Source: Bacteroides sp. CAG:545
GTDB lineage: Bacteria > Bacteroidota > Bacteroidia > Bacteroidales > UBA932
Assembly: GCA_000432515.1 (NCBI GenBank)
Contig: HF996035.1
Coordinates: 54,237 to 118,236 of the forward strand
Direction: 5' to 3'
DNA length: 64,000 bases
Part shown: positions 8,573 to 16,585 of the stretch, piece by piece
How the letters are laid out: each line of letters starts with the position of its first letter
Position numbering within the stretch: position 1 is the stretch's first letter
Notes under the pieces: model-generated
Seen by the model: only the letters and a program-made list of their open reading frames with translations
Told to the model about the DNA's origin: nothing
Database searches by the model: none
Position numbers and translations under genes: made by a program

Positions 8573-10540
8573 ATGATGATTCAGAAATCATTTGACAGAA
8601 CGATAGTGGGGCTGGTTCCGGAAAAGGAAACAGCCCTTCTTGCAGTAAGCGGGGGCATTGATTCCATATGCCTTGCTTCATTGTTCCTGAACAGTTCCGC
8701 AGGGAGGAGGTTTGCTGTGGCGCACTGCAATTTTCATCTCCGTGGTGAGGACAGTGATTCGGACGAGGCGCTTGTGGCTGCCTGGTGCGGGCGGAACGGT
8801 GTGCGTTACCATAAGGCGGATTTCGATACGGAACAGTACGCTTCGTCCCATAGTGTCAGTATTGAAATGGCTGCGAGAGAACTCAGATATGACTGGTTCG
8901 CGTCGTTGTGCCGGGAAAATGGATACTATGGAGTGGCTGTCGCGCACAACGCAAATGACAATGCTGAGACATTGATTTTGAATCTTTTACGTGGAACAGG
9001 GATGCGCGGAATTACCGGTATGCAGGTGGAATCCGTAGTTCCTGTGACCAGAGATGAATTGTCAGGTGTGCGTCTGTTGAGGCCGATGTTGTCTTTCAGT
9101 CGTAAACAGATTGAGGAATATGTGGCTGCCAACTCTCTGGAGTATCATGATGACAGGACCAATGCGGAAACTGTCTATAAGAGGAATCGTATAAGGCATC
9201 TTGTCTTCCCTGTTTTTGAGAGTCTGAATCCGTCGTTCCTGACGACTTTTGCCCGGGAGATGAATGCGTTTTCCGAGGTGCAGGAGATTGCGGATGATTA
9301 TTTCCTTTCTGTGCGTGATGGTGTCTGCGAGCCTGCCGGAAAGGATGAACTGCTTCGTGTCAATGCGGTAAGGCTTTGTCATCTGAAGCATTATAAATAT
9401 GTGCTGTACAGGCTGTTGGAAGCGTATGGCTTCAGGGACAGGCTTCTCGAACCGGTGGCGCGTCTGCTTGAAAGCGGCAAGACGTTTTCCGGTAAGATCT
9501 TCGAGGCGCCGGGCTACGAACTTATTACGGCAGGGGAGTGCCTGATTGTCAGAAAGGCCGCTCGGGTAGTGACGGAGAGCGCTGTCATAAGCGAACTCGC
9601 TGATGCTCATGGGGATAGGGCTAATGTGCAGAGTGATCTGCGGGGTGGTGTGACGGTTGGTACGCCTGTCGGTGTGCAGGTCGGTAAGCGGGGCAGTGTG
9701 ATGGTTGGTAAGTGGGGAGGTGCGCAGAACGGTGCTCAGGTTGATAAGCAGGGCGGTGCTCCGGGAGGTGCTCAAGTTGATGAGCAGGGCGGAGAATTTT
9801 CGCCGGTTGCGTCAGAGAATCACGTCTTGGGGGAGTGCTTTGGATTGGTCGGTCGAGACTCGGCGTCAATCACGTCCTCTTTTGTTGGGTCCGGCTTGTC
9901 ATACAGCGGATTGGCCGGACGAGTCTCTGCCCGCAGGTCACGCGGTACGTTGACGATCGGCGGAACAGTGATAAACGAGAATGAGGCCTGCTCGGTGGTC
10001 CGCACGACCGGCGAATATGTTTTCGATGATTTTCGTGTCAATGTCTCTGTTTCCGAAGCAGGCGCGGACCCGGTAGCGGATGCCAAGTCATTGGCCAGAG
10101 AGGGGATTGCGGCATTTTCGTCAGAAGCATTGACATTACCGTTCCTGTTGCGCAGTTGGCAAAATGGAGACTGGATGCGTCCTGTCGGGCTCAATGGCAA
10201 GAAAAAGCTCAGCGATATCTTTACAGGTCTGAGGTTGAGCATTGAAGAAAAGTCCCGTGCTCTGGTCATTGTCCTACCCGGTTCGGCATGCGAGGGGGCG
10301 GGGCGTGGAGGCTCGTCCAGTGATGTTTCGGATAGCGGTGCTTCGGATGTTTCGGATAGCGGTGCTTCGAAGAAAGGGGCGGATAGCATTGGCACTGATG
10401 CGGTTCGCGGCGTGCGGGTGGCCGGTGTCTGCGGCTACGTTTCCGGTCGGTTCTTTTTCCGCGTCGATGAGTCTGTCATGGTTACTCCGGCCACTGCTTC
10501 TATACTGAAACTATATCTTCGCGCTCCGGAGAACGTTTGA
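8573..10540 (+). CDS. tilS: tRNA(Ile)-lysidine synthetase with two low-complexity insertions
   Basis: TilS converts C34 of the minor tRNA-Ile to lysidine using ATP, in the cytoplasm. The PP-loop AVSGGIDSICLAS is at residues 24-36, the second ATP motif AHNANDNAETLILNLLRGTG at 124-143, and the C-terminal domain motif WQNGDWMRPVGLNGKKKLSDIF at 529-550 (quoted in two parts: WQNGDWMRPVG, LNGKKKLSDIF). Typical family length is roughly 430-460; this one is 655. The excess lies in two places: residues ~340-465, rich in Gly/Val/Gln with repeated GGAQ/VDKQGG units, and residues ~570-612 with tandem DVSDSGAS units. Both look like in-frame minisatellite growth. The C-terminus ENV runs straight into a noncoding minisatellite. 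Confidence 0.9.
   Translation: MMIQKSFDRTIVGLVPEKETALLAVSGGIDSICLASLFLNSSAGRRFAVAHCNFHLRGEDSDSDEALVAAWCGRNGVRYHKADFDTEQYASSHSVSIEMAARELRYDWFASLCRENGYYGVAVAHNANDNAETLILNLLRGTGMRGITGMQVESVVPVTRDELSGVRLLRPMLSFSRKQIEEYVAANSLEYHDDRTNAETVYKRNRIRHLVFPVFESLNPSFLTTFAREMNAFSEVQEIADDYFLSVRDGVCEPAGKDELLRVNAVRLCHLKHYKYVLYRLLEAYGFRDRLLEPVARLLESGKTFSGKIFEAPGYELITAGECLIVRKAARVVTESAVISELADAHGDRANVQSDLRGGVTVGTPVGVQVGKRGSVMVGKWGGAQNGAQVDKQGGAPGGAQVDEQGGEFSPVASENHVLGECFGLVGRDSASITSSFVGSGLSYSGLAGRVSARRSRGTLTIGGTVINENEACSVVRTTGEYVFDDFRVNVSVSEAGADPVADAKSLAREGIAAFSSEALTLPFLLRSWQNGDWMRPVGLNGKKKLSDIFTGLRLSIEEKSRALVIVLPGSACEGAGRGGSSSDVSDSGASDVSDSGASKKGADSIGTDAVRGVRVAGVCGYVSGRFFFRVDESVMVTPATASILKLYLRAPENV
9640..9795 (+). 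repeat. Degenerate in-frame minisatellite inside tilS
   Basis: About five diverged ~30-bp units of the form GGTGCTCAGGTTGATAAGCA followed by GGGCGGT repeat here, encoding the GGAQ-VDKQGG protein repeats. It is the core of the first TilS insertion and keeps the reading frame. Confidence 0.6.
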
Positions 10541-10697
10541 TGTGGAATGTGGTGGGGAACGTTTGATGTGGAATGCTCCAGAGAACGGTTACGTGAAATA
10601 TGGTGGATAACGGTGATGTGAAATATGGTGGATAACGGTGACGTGGAATGCTCCAGAGAACGGTGACGTGGAATATGGTGGAGAACGGTGATGTTGG
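10524..10697 (+). repeat. Noncoding ~25-bp minisatellite downstream of tilS
   Basis: About six to seven units alternate between forms GAACGGTGACGTGGAATG-CTCCA and AACGGTGATGTGAAATATGG. The first unit overlaps the last tilS codons (GAG AAC GTT TGA), so the array begins inside the gene. Confidence 0.75.
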
Positions 10698-10700
10698 GGT

Positions 10701-10818
10701 GCAACGCGTAATCCTCTGATTATCAATAATTAAGCCACTTTCAGAGTTGGTGTTTTTGTAACTCTGAAAGTGGCTATTTTGCTGAGTATCAGTGCTTTGC
10801 GCGCTGCGCCTAATGTGC
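10701..10818. repeat. Palindromic dispersed repeat, copy A
   Basis: The core is a perfect 15-bp inverted repeat (10734-10748 and 10760-10774, arm GCCACTTTCAGAGTT, 11-nt loop). Outer flanks are also partly complementary, and the whole is about 115 bp. The same element recurs at ~16640-16754 and ~20195-20317. Here it could also serve as a terminator for the proS-tilS unit, although the T-tract is weak. Confidence 0.65.
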
Positions 10819-10859
10819 CGCGCTCACCTCTCCTCCATCATTTTCACACTCTTGCTTGC

Positions 10860-10951
10860 CACTCCACGTTCCCACCAGTCACTCCACGCTCTCACCAGTC
10901 ACTCCATGCTCCCACCAGTCACTTTCATGCTCCCACCTGTCACTCCCACCT
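10860..10951 (+). repeat. 20-bp tandem repeat between tilS and sppA
   Basis: Four units of about CACTCCACGCTCTCACCAGT plus a partial fifth, the fourth being 21 bp. It lies in the ~500-bp interval 10541-11037, which has no credible gene and is filled by two minisatellites and palindrome copy A. Confidence 0.75.
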
Positions 10952-11037
10952 GCCTCCCCATTAAGCCCTCTGCACGCGCATCACCGGTATCCTCACGCTC
11001 ACATTGAAGCCCAGCCGGAACTGGGCACGCGCCCTGG

Positions 11038-12807
11038 CTACAACTGGATTTCGTAGATGTAAGGCATTCTGGCGAACGTCCTCTCGGATGTTTCCCAGTT
11101 CCAGCCTTTGAAAGCCTTTTCAATCGAACTGAACGGCGTTCCTGCGAATGCGGAAGTGGTGCCGCCGAATGATTCGAGCAGCATTTCCATCAATGTCTGA
11201 GGCTTCGGCAGGCAGTCCACGCTGTAGCTTTCACTCTCGTCGATGCCAGCTGCCGTGAGCGCATATCGGAACGCATCTGTCAATGTGCCGATTTCATCTA
11301 CCAGACCTATCTTGAGGGCGTCGGAACCGGTCCATACACGTCCCTGAGCGATATTGTCCACTGCGTCTGTAGTCATATCTCTGCCCTCTGCCACATTTTT
11401 AAGGAAGGCATCGTATATATCATTGACAGACTTCTGCATATAGGCGGTCTCCTGAGCATTCAGCGGCCTTGTGAGCGAATACATGTCACTGTGCCTGTTC
11501 GAGCCGACAGAAGTTACATTGACATGGAAAATATCCTTGGCGGTCTTGCTGAAATCAGGAATCATGCTGAACACGCCGATAGAGCCTGTCAATGTGGACG
11601 GGTCGCTGAAGATTTTATCGCAACTGTTTGAAATCCAGTAACCTCCGGAAGCGGCGTAGTTGCCGTAAGAAGCGATTACAGGTTTCTCTTTCCTGAGCAG
11701 GTCGATCTCCTGCTTGATTTTCTCTGATGCAAGAACGCTTCCGCCCGGAGATGAAACCCTGAGCACTACGGCCTTGACAGAAGCGTCTTCCCTGACCTTT
11801 GAGATTATGGAGGCGAAACGGTCACCTGCCACCTGCTCCTTGGCATCGCCATCTACAATATTGCCGTCAGCAAAGATTATCGCCACCTTTGTCTTGGCCA
11901 CTTTCTGAACTGAGGCATTGACCATAACGTAGTCGCTGAACGGAATCATCTTCAAGTCCGAAAAACTGGATTCTACAGCCAGGTCAGTAAGCTTGCCCCT
12001 GAGCTCTTCTTTTGTAAGCAGCTCATCTACAAGGCCGTTGCTTCTGAAGTCTTCCGGTGTCGTCAATGTCAGGTTGTCAACGAGAGAGTTCAGCTTTTCT
12101 TCAGTGATGTCACGGCTGCTGCAGATTTCCGCGGAAAGATTGCCCCAGATGGAATTTATCATTTCCTGGTTCTGGAGCATGTTCTCCTCACTCGGACTGC
12201 TCTTGATGTACATCTCGCCGGCAGACTTGAATTTGCCGTGCCGGATCAGCTGGACATTGACCCCAAGCTTGTCAAGCAGGTCCTTCAGGAAAATGAGCTG
12301 GGTGCCGACACCGGTCACCATGCTGGTGCCGCCGCAGTAATTGCCCATATAGACCTTGTCCGCAACGGACGCCAGATAGTAGGCGCCTGTGGTCGGGTTT
12401 TCGATATATGAAACCACGGCCTTGCCGCTTGCCCTGAAATCAGCAAGAGCCCTGCGGAGTTCTTCCATCTGGGCAATGCCTGACTGCAATCCTTCCGGAC
12501 GCAGGAATATGTATTGTACGGCAGGATCAGCCGCTGCGGCCTTTATCGACTGCACCGCATCCCACAATCCTATTGTCTTGGTTTCATCGCCCTGCATTAT
12601 GGCAACCGGATTGATTTCCTGCCCCTGCTCGGCAAGAATGATTTTACTCAAGTTCATGTCCAGTACCCCGGATCGCGGAATTACAGGAGTCTCGTTCCCC
12701 AATGACGCAAGTGCGCCCACGAAGCCGAAGAACAGGATAAATCCTACCACTCCCATTATGAACAGGCCGCATATTACGGCCAATGTCATTTTGACAAAAT
12801 CTTTCAT
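11038..12807 (-). CDS. sppA: Signal peptide peptidase SppA, 67-kDa type
   Basis: Inner-membrane serine protease that degrades cleaved signal peptides. One N-terminal membrane helix (residues ~6-32, LAVICGLFIMGVVGFILFF). Two tandem ClpP-like domains: the first carries the catalytic Lys in RHGKFKSAGEMY, the second the nucleophile Ser in NYAASGGYWIS, with the preceding RVSSPGGSVLASE segment. The length of 589 residues fits the long form. I chose ATG 12807; the in-frame TTG at 12816 is a less likely start. It is monocistronic, with a -7-like element on the minus strand at 12898-12905. Confidence 0.93.
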   Translation of the reverse strand: MKDFVKMTLAVICGLFIMGVVGFILFFGFVGALASLGNETPVIPRSGVLDMNLSKIILAEQGQEINPVAIMQGDETKTIGLWDAVQSIKAAAADPAVQYIFLRPEGLQSGIAQMEELRRALADFRASGKAVVSYIENPTTGAYYLASVADKVYMGNYCGGTSMVTGVGTQLIFLKDLLDKLGVNVQLIRHGKFKSAGEMYIKSSPSEENMLQNQEMINSIWGNLSAEICSSRDITEEKLNSLVDNLTLTTPEDFRSNGLVDELLTKEELRGKLTDLAVESSFSDLKMIPFSDYVMVNASVQKVAKTKVAIIFADGNIVDGDAKEQVAGDRFASIISKVREDASVKAVVLRVSSPGGSVLASEKIKQEIDLLRKEKPVIASYGNYAASGGYWISNSCDKIFSDPSTLTGSIGVFSMIPDFSKTAKDIFHVNVTSVGSNRHSDMYSLTRPLNAQETAYMQKSVNDIYDAFLKNVAEGRDMTTDAVDNIAQGRVWTGSDALKIGLVDEIGTLTDAFRYALTAAGIDESESYSVDCLPKPQTLMEMLLESFGGTTSAFAGTPFSSIEKAFKGWNWETSERTFARMPYIYEIQL

Positions 12808-12897
12808 ATTTATCAAAAATTTAGAATAATCAGTTTTGCTAATCTGTAGTAATCCCTATTGTCAATTCCTAATGCCGCATCAGGATTCCACATTACG

Positions 12898-12905
12898 CAA
12901 ATGTA
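12898..12905 (-). promoter_or_regulatory. Putative -7 element for sppA
   Basis: Minus-strand TACATTTG matches TAnnTTTG, about 90 bp upstream of the sppA ATG. No clear -33 element. Confidence 0.35.
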
Positions 12906-12950
12906 CAAAAAATATATAGACGTGCATTTTTTTAATCATTACATATTTGT

Positions 12951-12958
12951 TAATTTTG
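12951..12958 (+). promoter_or_regulatory. Putative -7 element for hisS
   Basis: TAATTTTG matches TAnnTTTG 21 bp before the hisS ATG, in an AT-rich divergent intergenic region. Confidence 0.45.
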
Positions 12959-12979
12959 CTGACTTAATTTTAGATTGCT

Positions 12980-14386
12980 ATGGCACAGAAACCGTCTATA
13001 CCTAAGGGGACAAGAGATTTCGGTCAGGAAGAAATGGCCGCGAGGAATTACATATTCGATACTATCCGTTCTGTTTACAGGACTTATGGATATGTCCAGA
13101 TCGAGACTCCTGCCATGGAGAACCTTTCCACCCTTCTCGGAAAATATGGCGACGAGGGCGACAAATTGCTTTTCCGTATCCTTAACAGCGGTGACGCGTT
13201 CGGCCGCATTGACATTGAAAATTACAAGAACGAGGATGGTACGCTGAACAGCGGTAAGATTACCTCGGAAGTGTGCGAAAAGGGATTGAGGTATGACTTG
13301 ACGGTTCCTTTCGCGCGTTACGTGGTGCAGCATCAGAACGAGATCGCGTTCCCGTTCAGGCGTTTCCAGATACAGCCGGTATGGCGTGCGGACCGTCCGC
13401 AGAAAGGTCGCTACCGCGAGTTTTATCAATGCGATGCCGACGTTATCGGAAGCAAGTCGCAGCTGAACGAGCTTGAACTCGTGCAGATTGTGGACACTGT
13501 ATTCACGAAATTCGGTATCAATGTCGCCATCAAGATCAATAACCGCAAGGTGCTCACCGGATTGGCAGAAATCAGCGGCTATCCGGACAAAGTTACCGAC
13601 ATTACAGTCGCAATTGACAAACTGGACAAGATCGGACTGGAGGCCGTGGAGGCGGAGATGATGGAGAAAGGCCTTGACGAGAAGGCAGTTGCAGTGATTG
13701 AGCCGATTCTGAAATTGGAAGGTACGACGGAGGAGAAGATCGCCGTAATGCGCGGCCTGATGGAAGGCAAATCCGCGTCCGGCATTGTTTCGGAGGAAGG
13801 TCTCAAGGGACTCGACGAACTTGCCGAGCTGTTCGGGTTCATTGCCAATGCAGGTGTAAGCCAGAAGGTGGAAATGGATCTCTCGCTTGCCCGTGGCCTG
13901 AACTATTATACTGGTGCTATTTTCGAGGTGAAGGCTCTTGATTATGCTATCGGAAGTATCTGTGGCGGAGGACGTTACGATAACCTTACCGGTATCTTCG
14001 GCCTGCCTGGAATGTCTGGTGTCGGCATATCTTTCGGCGCTGACCGTATCTATGACGTGCTGAAGGGTCTGGACAAATTCCCTAAGGGTCTGGCCGGTTC
14101 CGCTACAGTATTGTTCGCCAATATGGACGCTTCCGTGCTTCCTTATATCGTTCCTGTAGTCAGGACTTTACGTGAGGCAGGGGTGTCATGCGAGATTTAT
14201 CCTGACCAGACCAAACTCAAGAAGCAGTTCGATTACGCGGAGAAGAAGGGGATTCCGTTCGTTTCCATCAATGGCGGTGACGAGGCTGCCGCCGGCAAGG
14301 TCAATGTGAAGAATCTTTCGACGGGAGAGCAGATGTCTTTTGCCAAAGAAGATGTTGATGCGCTCGTGACGTTCATTTGCAAGTAA
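12980..14386 (+). CDS. hisS: Histidyl-tRNA synthetase
   Basis: Class II synthetase charging tRNA-His. N-terminal PKGTRDF (motif 1 region), motif 2 RAD..KGRYREFYQCDADVIG (near 140-155), the family-specific LARGLNYYTGAIFE and the glycine-rich GGGRYDNL, then motif 3 GVGISFGADRIYDVL. The C-terminal anticodon-binding domain spans ~350-468. The 468 residues are near the family's usual size. It stands alone, 69 bp before an EamA transporter. Confidence 0.96.
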   Translation: MAQKPSIPKGTRDFGQEEMAARNYIFDTIRSVYRTYGYVQIETPAMENLSTLLGKYGDEGDKLLFRILNSGDAFGRIDIENYKNEDGTLNSGKITSEVCEKGLRYDLTVPFARYVVQHQNEIAFPFRRFQIQPVWRADRPQKGRYREFYQCDADVIGSKSQLNELELVQIVDTVFTKFGINVAIKINNRKVLTGLAEISGYPDKVTDITVAIDKLDKIGLEAVEAEMMEKGLDEKAVAVIEPILKLEGTTEEKIAVMRGLMEGKSASGIVSEEGLKGLDELAELFGFIANAGVSQKVEMDLSLARGLNYYTGAIFEVKALDYAIGSICGGGRYDNLTGIFGLPGMSGVGISFGADRIYDVLKGLDKFPKGLAGSATVLFANMDASVLPYIVPVVRTLREAGVSCEIYPDQTKLKKQFDYAEKKGIPFVSINGGDEAAAGKVNVKNLSTGEQMSFAKEDVDALVTFICK

Positions 14387-14455
14387 TTTTTTTCGGATTC
14401 ATATAATTGCCGTTCCTTGGGAAACCTTGGTGCGGCAGTTGTCGTCAATACAGTT

Positions 14456-15340
14456 ATGGAAAACAAGAATATTTTTTGGGGATATGTTGCGGGTATTGTC
14501 GCAGGTGTTACCTATGGCCTGAATCCGCTTTTCGCCAAGCCGCTTCTCGAGATGGGAGTATCAGTGGATACAATGCTGTCCATCAGATACTTGCTCGCAG
14601 TTGCGATTCTCGGAGCCTGGCTTCTGTTCAAGAGGGAATCCTTCAAAGTGAACAAGGCGCAGTTCCTCAGATTGTGCATACTCGGGGTGCTTTTCGGACT
14701 CAGCAGTATGCTCTTGTTCGTGTCTTACAAATACATTCCGGCGGGTCTTGCCACGACCATAGTATTCTTGTATCCTGTCCTTGTCGCATTGATAATGGTG
14801 TTTCTCAAGGTGTATCCGACATGGCAGGTCTGGCTGTCGATTCTGATGACCTTCGTCGGAGTCGTCATATTGTGCAAGCCTTCCGGCAGTCTTTCATTGA
14901 ACATGACGGGGCTTCTGTTGGCGGGAGCATCTGCGCTCTCCTATGCGCTGTATCTTGTGGTAGTGAACCGTAGCCGCAGACTTCGTACCGTGTCCAATCT
15001 GGTTCTGACCTTCTATGCGCTGCTTACTGGATCTCTGTTGTTCATTGTCCATAATGCGTTCAGCGGCGGCGGATTCCTAAGCGGCGTCCACGGCTGGTTC
15101 TGCTGGGCAAACCTTGCTAGTCTGGCGATTTTTCCGACATTGGTCTCGCTTCTGACGTTGGCGATCGCGACCCGAGTGATCGGCGCCACCAAAACATCAG
15201 TGCTCGGAGTCTTCGAGCCTGTAACAGCTATCGCCGTCGGCACCATATTCTTCGGCGAGTCGCTCACTGTCAATGTAATAGTCGGCGTGGCCATCATATT
15301 GGTAGCCGTGACCTTCATGGTCGTCACCGCCAAGAAATAG
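14456..15340 (+). CDS. EamA/DMT-family membrane transporter
   Basis: The 294-residue protein has about ten hydrophobic helices in two tandem EamA halves (first ending near VVILCKPSG, second from LLLAGASALSYALY to ILVAVTFMVV). Such proteins export or import small metabolites across the inner membrane; the substrate cannot be told. I chose ATG 14456, where the hydrophobic N-terminus begins; a TTG 39 bp upstream is unlikely. The conserved GATKTSVLGVFEPVTA motif in helix 9 supports the family. Confidence 0.85.
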   Translation: MENKNIFWGYVAGIVAGVTYGLNPLFAKPLLEMGVSVDTMLSIRYLLAVAILGAWLLFKRESFKVNKAQFLRLCILGVLFGLSSMLLFVSYKYIPAGLATTIVFLYPVLVALIMVFLKVYPTWQVWLSILMTFVGVVILCKPSGSLSLNMTGLLLAGASALSYALYLVVVNRSRRLRTVSNLVLTFYALLTGSLLFIVHNAFSGGGFLSGVHGWFCWANLASLAIFPTLVSLLTLAIATRVIGATKTSVLGVFEPVTAIAVGTIFFGESLTVNVIVGVAIILVAVTFMVVTAKK

Positions 15341-15374
15341 TCATCAGAGTGATTTTGCCGAGCATGGGCTATGA

Positions 15375-15589
15375 GTCCGGAGTCTTGCAGGGTAAGCCTC
15401 GTGGATTCATGGTAGCAGTCTAAGCATACAGGTCGGAATATGGTCGGGAATGCTTCGTGGATTCATAGTCGCAGTCTGAGTCAATAGATCGGAGTATTGT
15501 CGGGAAAGCCTCGTGGGTTCTTGGTAGCAGTCTGAGCCGACAGGTCGGAATATGGTCGTGAAAGCCTCATGGATTCTTGGTCGCTGACG
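15375..15589 (+). repeat. 56-bp tandem repeat, ~3.8 copies
   Basis: Units start at 15375, 15431, 15488 and 15544, each containing a GGTCGGAATATGGTCG-like start and a GCAGTCTGAG-like end. There is no open frame through it. It fills the interval between the EamA gene and the tRNA promoter. Confidence 0.8.
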
Positions 15590-15639
15590 TTCACGTAAGA
15601 TGAAAATTGAAAATTATCGGAAAAAAAGGTCAGCAAAAG

Positions 15640-15670
15640 TTTGCAATATAAAAAATAATGCTTACCTTTG
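15640..15670 (+). promoter_or_regulatory. Consensus Bacteroidota promoter for tRNA-fMet
   Basis: TTTG at 15640-15643 and TACCTTTG at 15663-15670 with a 19-bp spacer match the -33/-7 consensus. The tRNA begins 15 bp downstream. Confidence 0.75.
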
Positions 15671-15684
15671 TAATCCAATAACAC

Positions 15685-15760
15685 CGCGGGGTAGAGCAGT
15701 TGGTAGCTCGTCGGGCTCATAACCCGGAGGCCGGAGGTTCGAGTCCTTCCCCCGCTACCA
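15685..15760 (+). tRNA. Initiator tRNA-fMet (CAT)
   Basis: CGCGGGGTAGAGC starts the tRNA and CCCCCGCTACCA ends it, with the CCA encoded. The anticodon CAT is at 15718-15720 in the initiator-type stem ending in three G:C pairs (CGGGCTCATAACCCG). The first base pair is a C1/T72 mismatch, the initiator hallmark. T-loop GGTTCGAGTCC is present. Confidence 0.95.
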
Positions 15761-15762
15761 AG

Positions 15763-15799
15763 AATACGGATACTGAGAAATCAGCGTCCGTATTTTCTT
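15763..15799 (+). terminator. Intrinsic terminator after tRNA-fMet
   Basis: Stem AATACGGA (15763-15770) with TCCGTATT (15787-15794), an inner CTGA/TCAG extension, and a TTTTCTT tract. It follows the tRNA directly. Confidence 0.75.
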
Positions 15800-15826
15800 A
15801 TATTGCTACCGGAGATTGTAAATTGG

Positions 15827-15857
15827 TTTGTAATTTCAGAAAAGAGTCGTATCTTTG
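15827..15857 (+). promoter_or_regulatory. Consensus promoter with no annotated gene
   Basis: TTTG at 15827-15830, a 19-bp spacer and TATCTTTG at 15850-15857 form a second textbook promoter, 30 bp beyond the tRNA terminator. It points into a short segment ending in a strong terminator. Confidence 0.7.
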
Positions 15858-15863
15858 CAATGC

Positions 15864-15931
15864 ATTATTTAGGTAGTGTATGACAAATAAGAGCAGGCAT
15901 CCTTTCCCTAAAAGGGGTGTCTGTTTTTTTT
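15864..15931 (+). ncRNA. Candidate small RNA or leader RNA
   Basis: Predicted to start ~7 bp after the TATCTTTG element and to end at an intrinsic terminator (stem 15894-15902 with 15914-15923, then eight T, 15924-15931). Length would be about 68 nt. It resembles no RNA family I recognise. Its 5' segment (15862-15883) is complementary to 15978-16007, around the start of the downstream micro-ORF, so it could be a free sRNA or an attenuated leader. Confidence 0.4.
15894..15931 (+). terminator. Intrinsic terminator of the candidate small RNA
   Basis: CAGGCATCC pairs with GGGGTGTCTG (two wobble pairs), followed by TTTTTTTT. Confidence 0.65.
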
Positions 15932-16003
15932 AGGCTTACCGAGGGGGTACTTTGCGTAGAGGATATTGTTCGTTCAGTCATACATAAATATACCTAAATA
16001 ATA

Positions 16004-16135
16004 ATGCGAACAATTAAGTTTCTTGCGATAGTCACCATTGAAGTGGAGATTATCAGGCTTGTCAAGGTACGTGCGTATAAGCGTGTACGTAACGGCAAGA
16101 TAGAGAAGGTAAGAAGCCACTATAGGGGATATTAG
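16004..16135 (+). CDS. Possible 43-residue basic micro-protein
   Basis: Open frame from ATG 16004 to TAG 16133-16135. The product has a short hydrophobic N-terminus and a basic tail VRAYKRVRNGKIEKVRSHYR, a pattern reminiscent of small R-x-Y/H-x-R...NGK...V+SHYR tails in phage and hypothetical proteins; that resemblance is from memory only. The start codon lies in a segment complementary to the 5' end of the upstream candidate RNA. A terminator-like CCG...CGG-TTTTTT follows at about 16172-16206. It may equally be noncoding. Confidence 0.35.
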   Translation: MRTIKFLAIVTIEVEIIRLVKVRAYKRVRNGKIEKVRSHYRGY

Positions 16136-16319
16136 GGTGTCTCCCATGGAATAGCTGAATACCGGATGCCGTAAGGCTGATTTCTGCTTTACCCCTCGGT
16201 TTTTTATATGTTTTCCAATCATCACAGCGCGGATGTCTCATAGGAGGAGTCTATAACTCGGGCGAAGTCATTGTGTTTCTTTCGGAAACTTGGCTTAAGA
16301 GGGAAAGTGAGGCTTAGGG

Positions 16320-16585
16320 AAAAACTTGTGAGGCGACGGTAACTTGTCCGTGAAAAATAGGAACTCGTCCGTGATTTGCTTGTCTGTGAAATACGGGAAC
16401 TTGTCCGTGACTCGCTTGTCTGTGAAAAATGGGAACTTGTCCGTGAGAAAACGTTTTAGCCCGGACAAGTTGTATTTTGAACTTACTTGTCCGTGAGAAG
16501 GCGGGGTACTACGGACAAAATCTGTCCGATTGGTAAACTATTATCAGGATTAACGTTTCATTTGTCCGTATTGATGAGAGTCGTT
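16320..16585. repeat. Cluster 1 of TTGTCCGTGA dispersed repeats
   Basis: At least six direct or inverted copies of CTTGTCCGTGA and variants, several forming hairpins such as AACTTGTCCG ... CGGACAAGTT (~16436-16476) and TTGTCCGT ... ACGGACAA. A second cluster lies at 44935-45095. No gene is visible from 16136 to 16750, which holds this cluster, a 25-bp repeat module and palindrome copy B. Confidence 0.7.

Noticed and set aside
9062..9775. A 237-codon minus-strand frame within tilS
   Set aside because: It is antisense to TilS motifs, and its Thr/His-rich repeats are the complement of the tilS minisatellite.
15685..15760. The tRNA-fMet 3' end as an integration (att) site of a genomic island
   Set aside because: No repeat of the tRNA 3' end and no integrase gene were seen in the following 5 kb.
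16320..16585. TTGTCCGTGA repeats as a CRISPR array
   Set aside because: Repeat units are ~10 bp, appear in both orientations with irregular gaps, and no cas gene is present.
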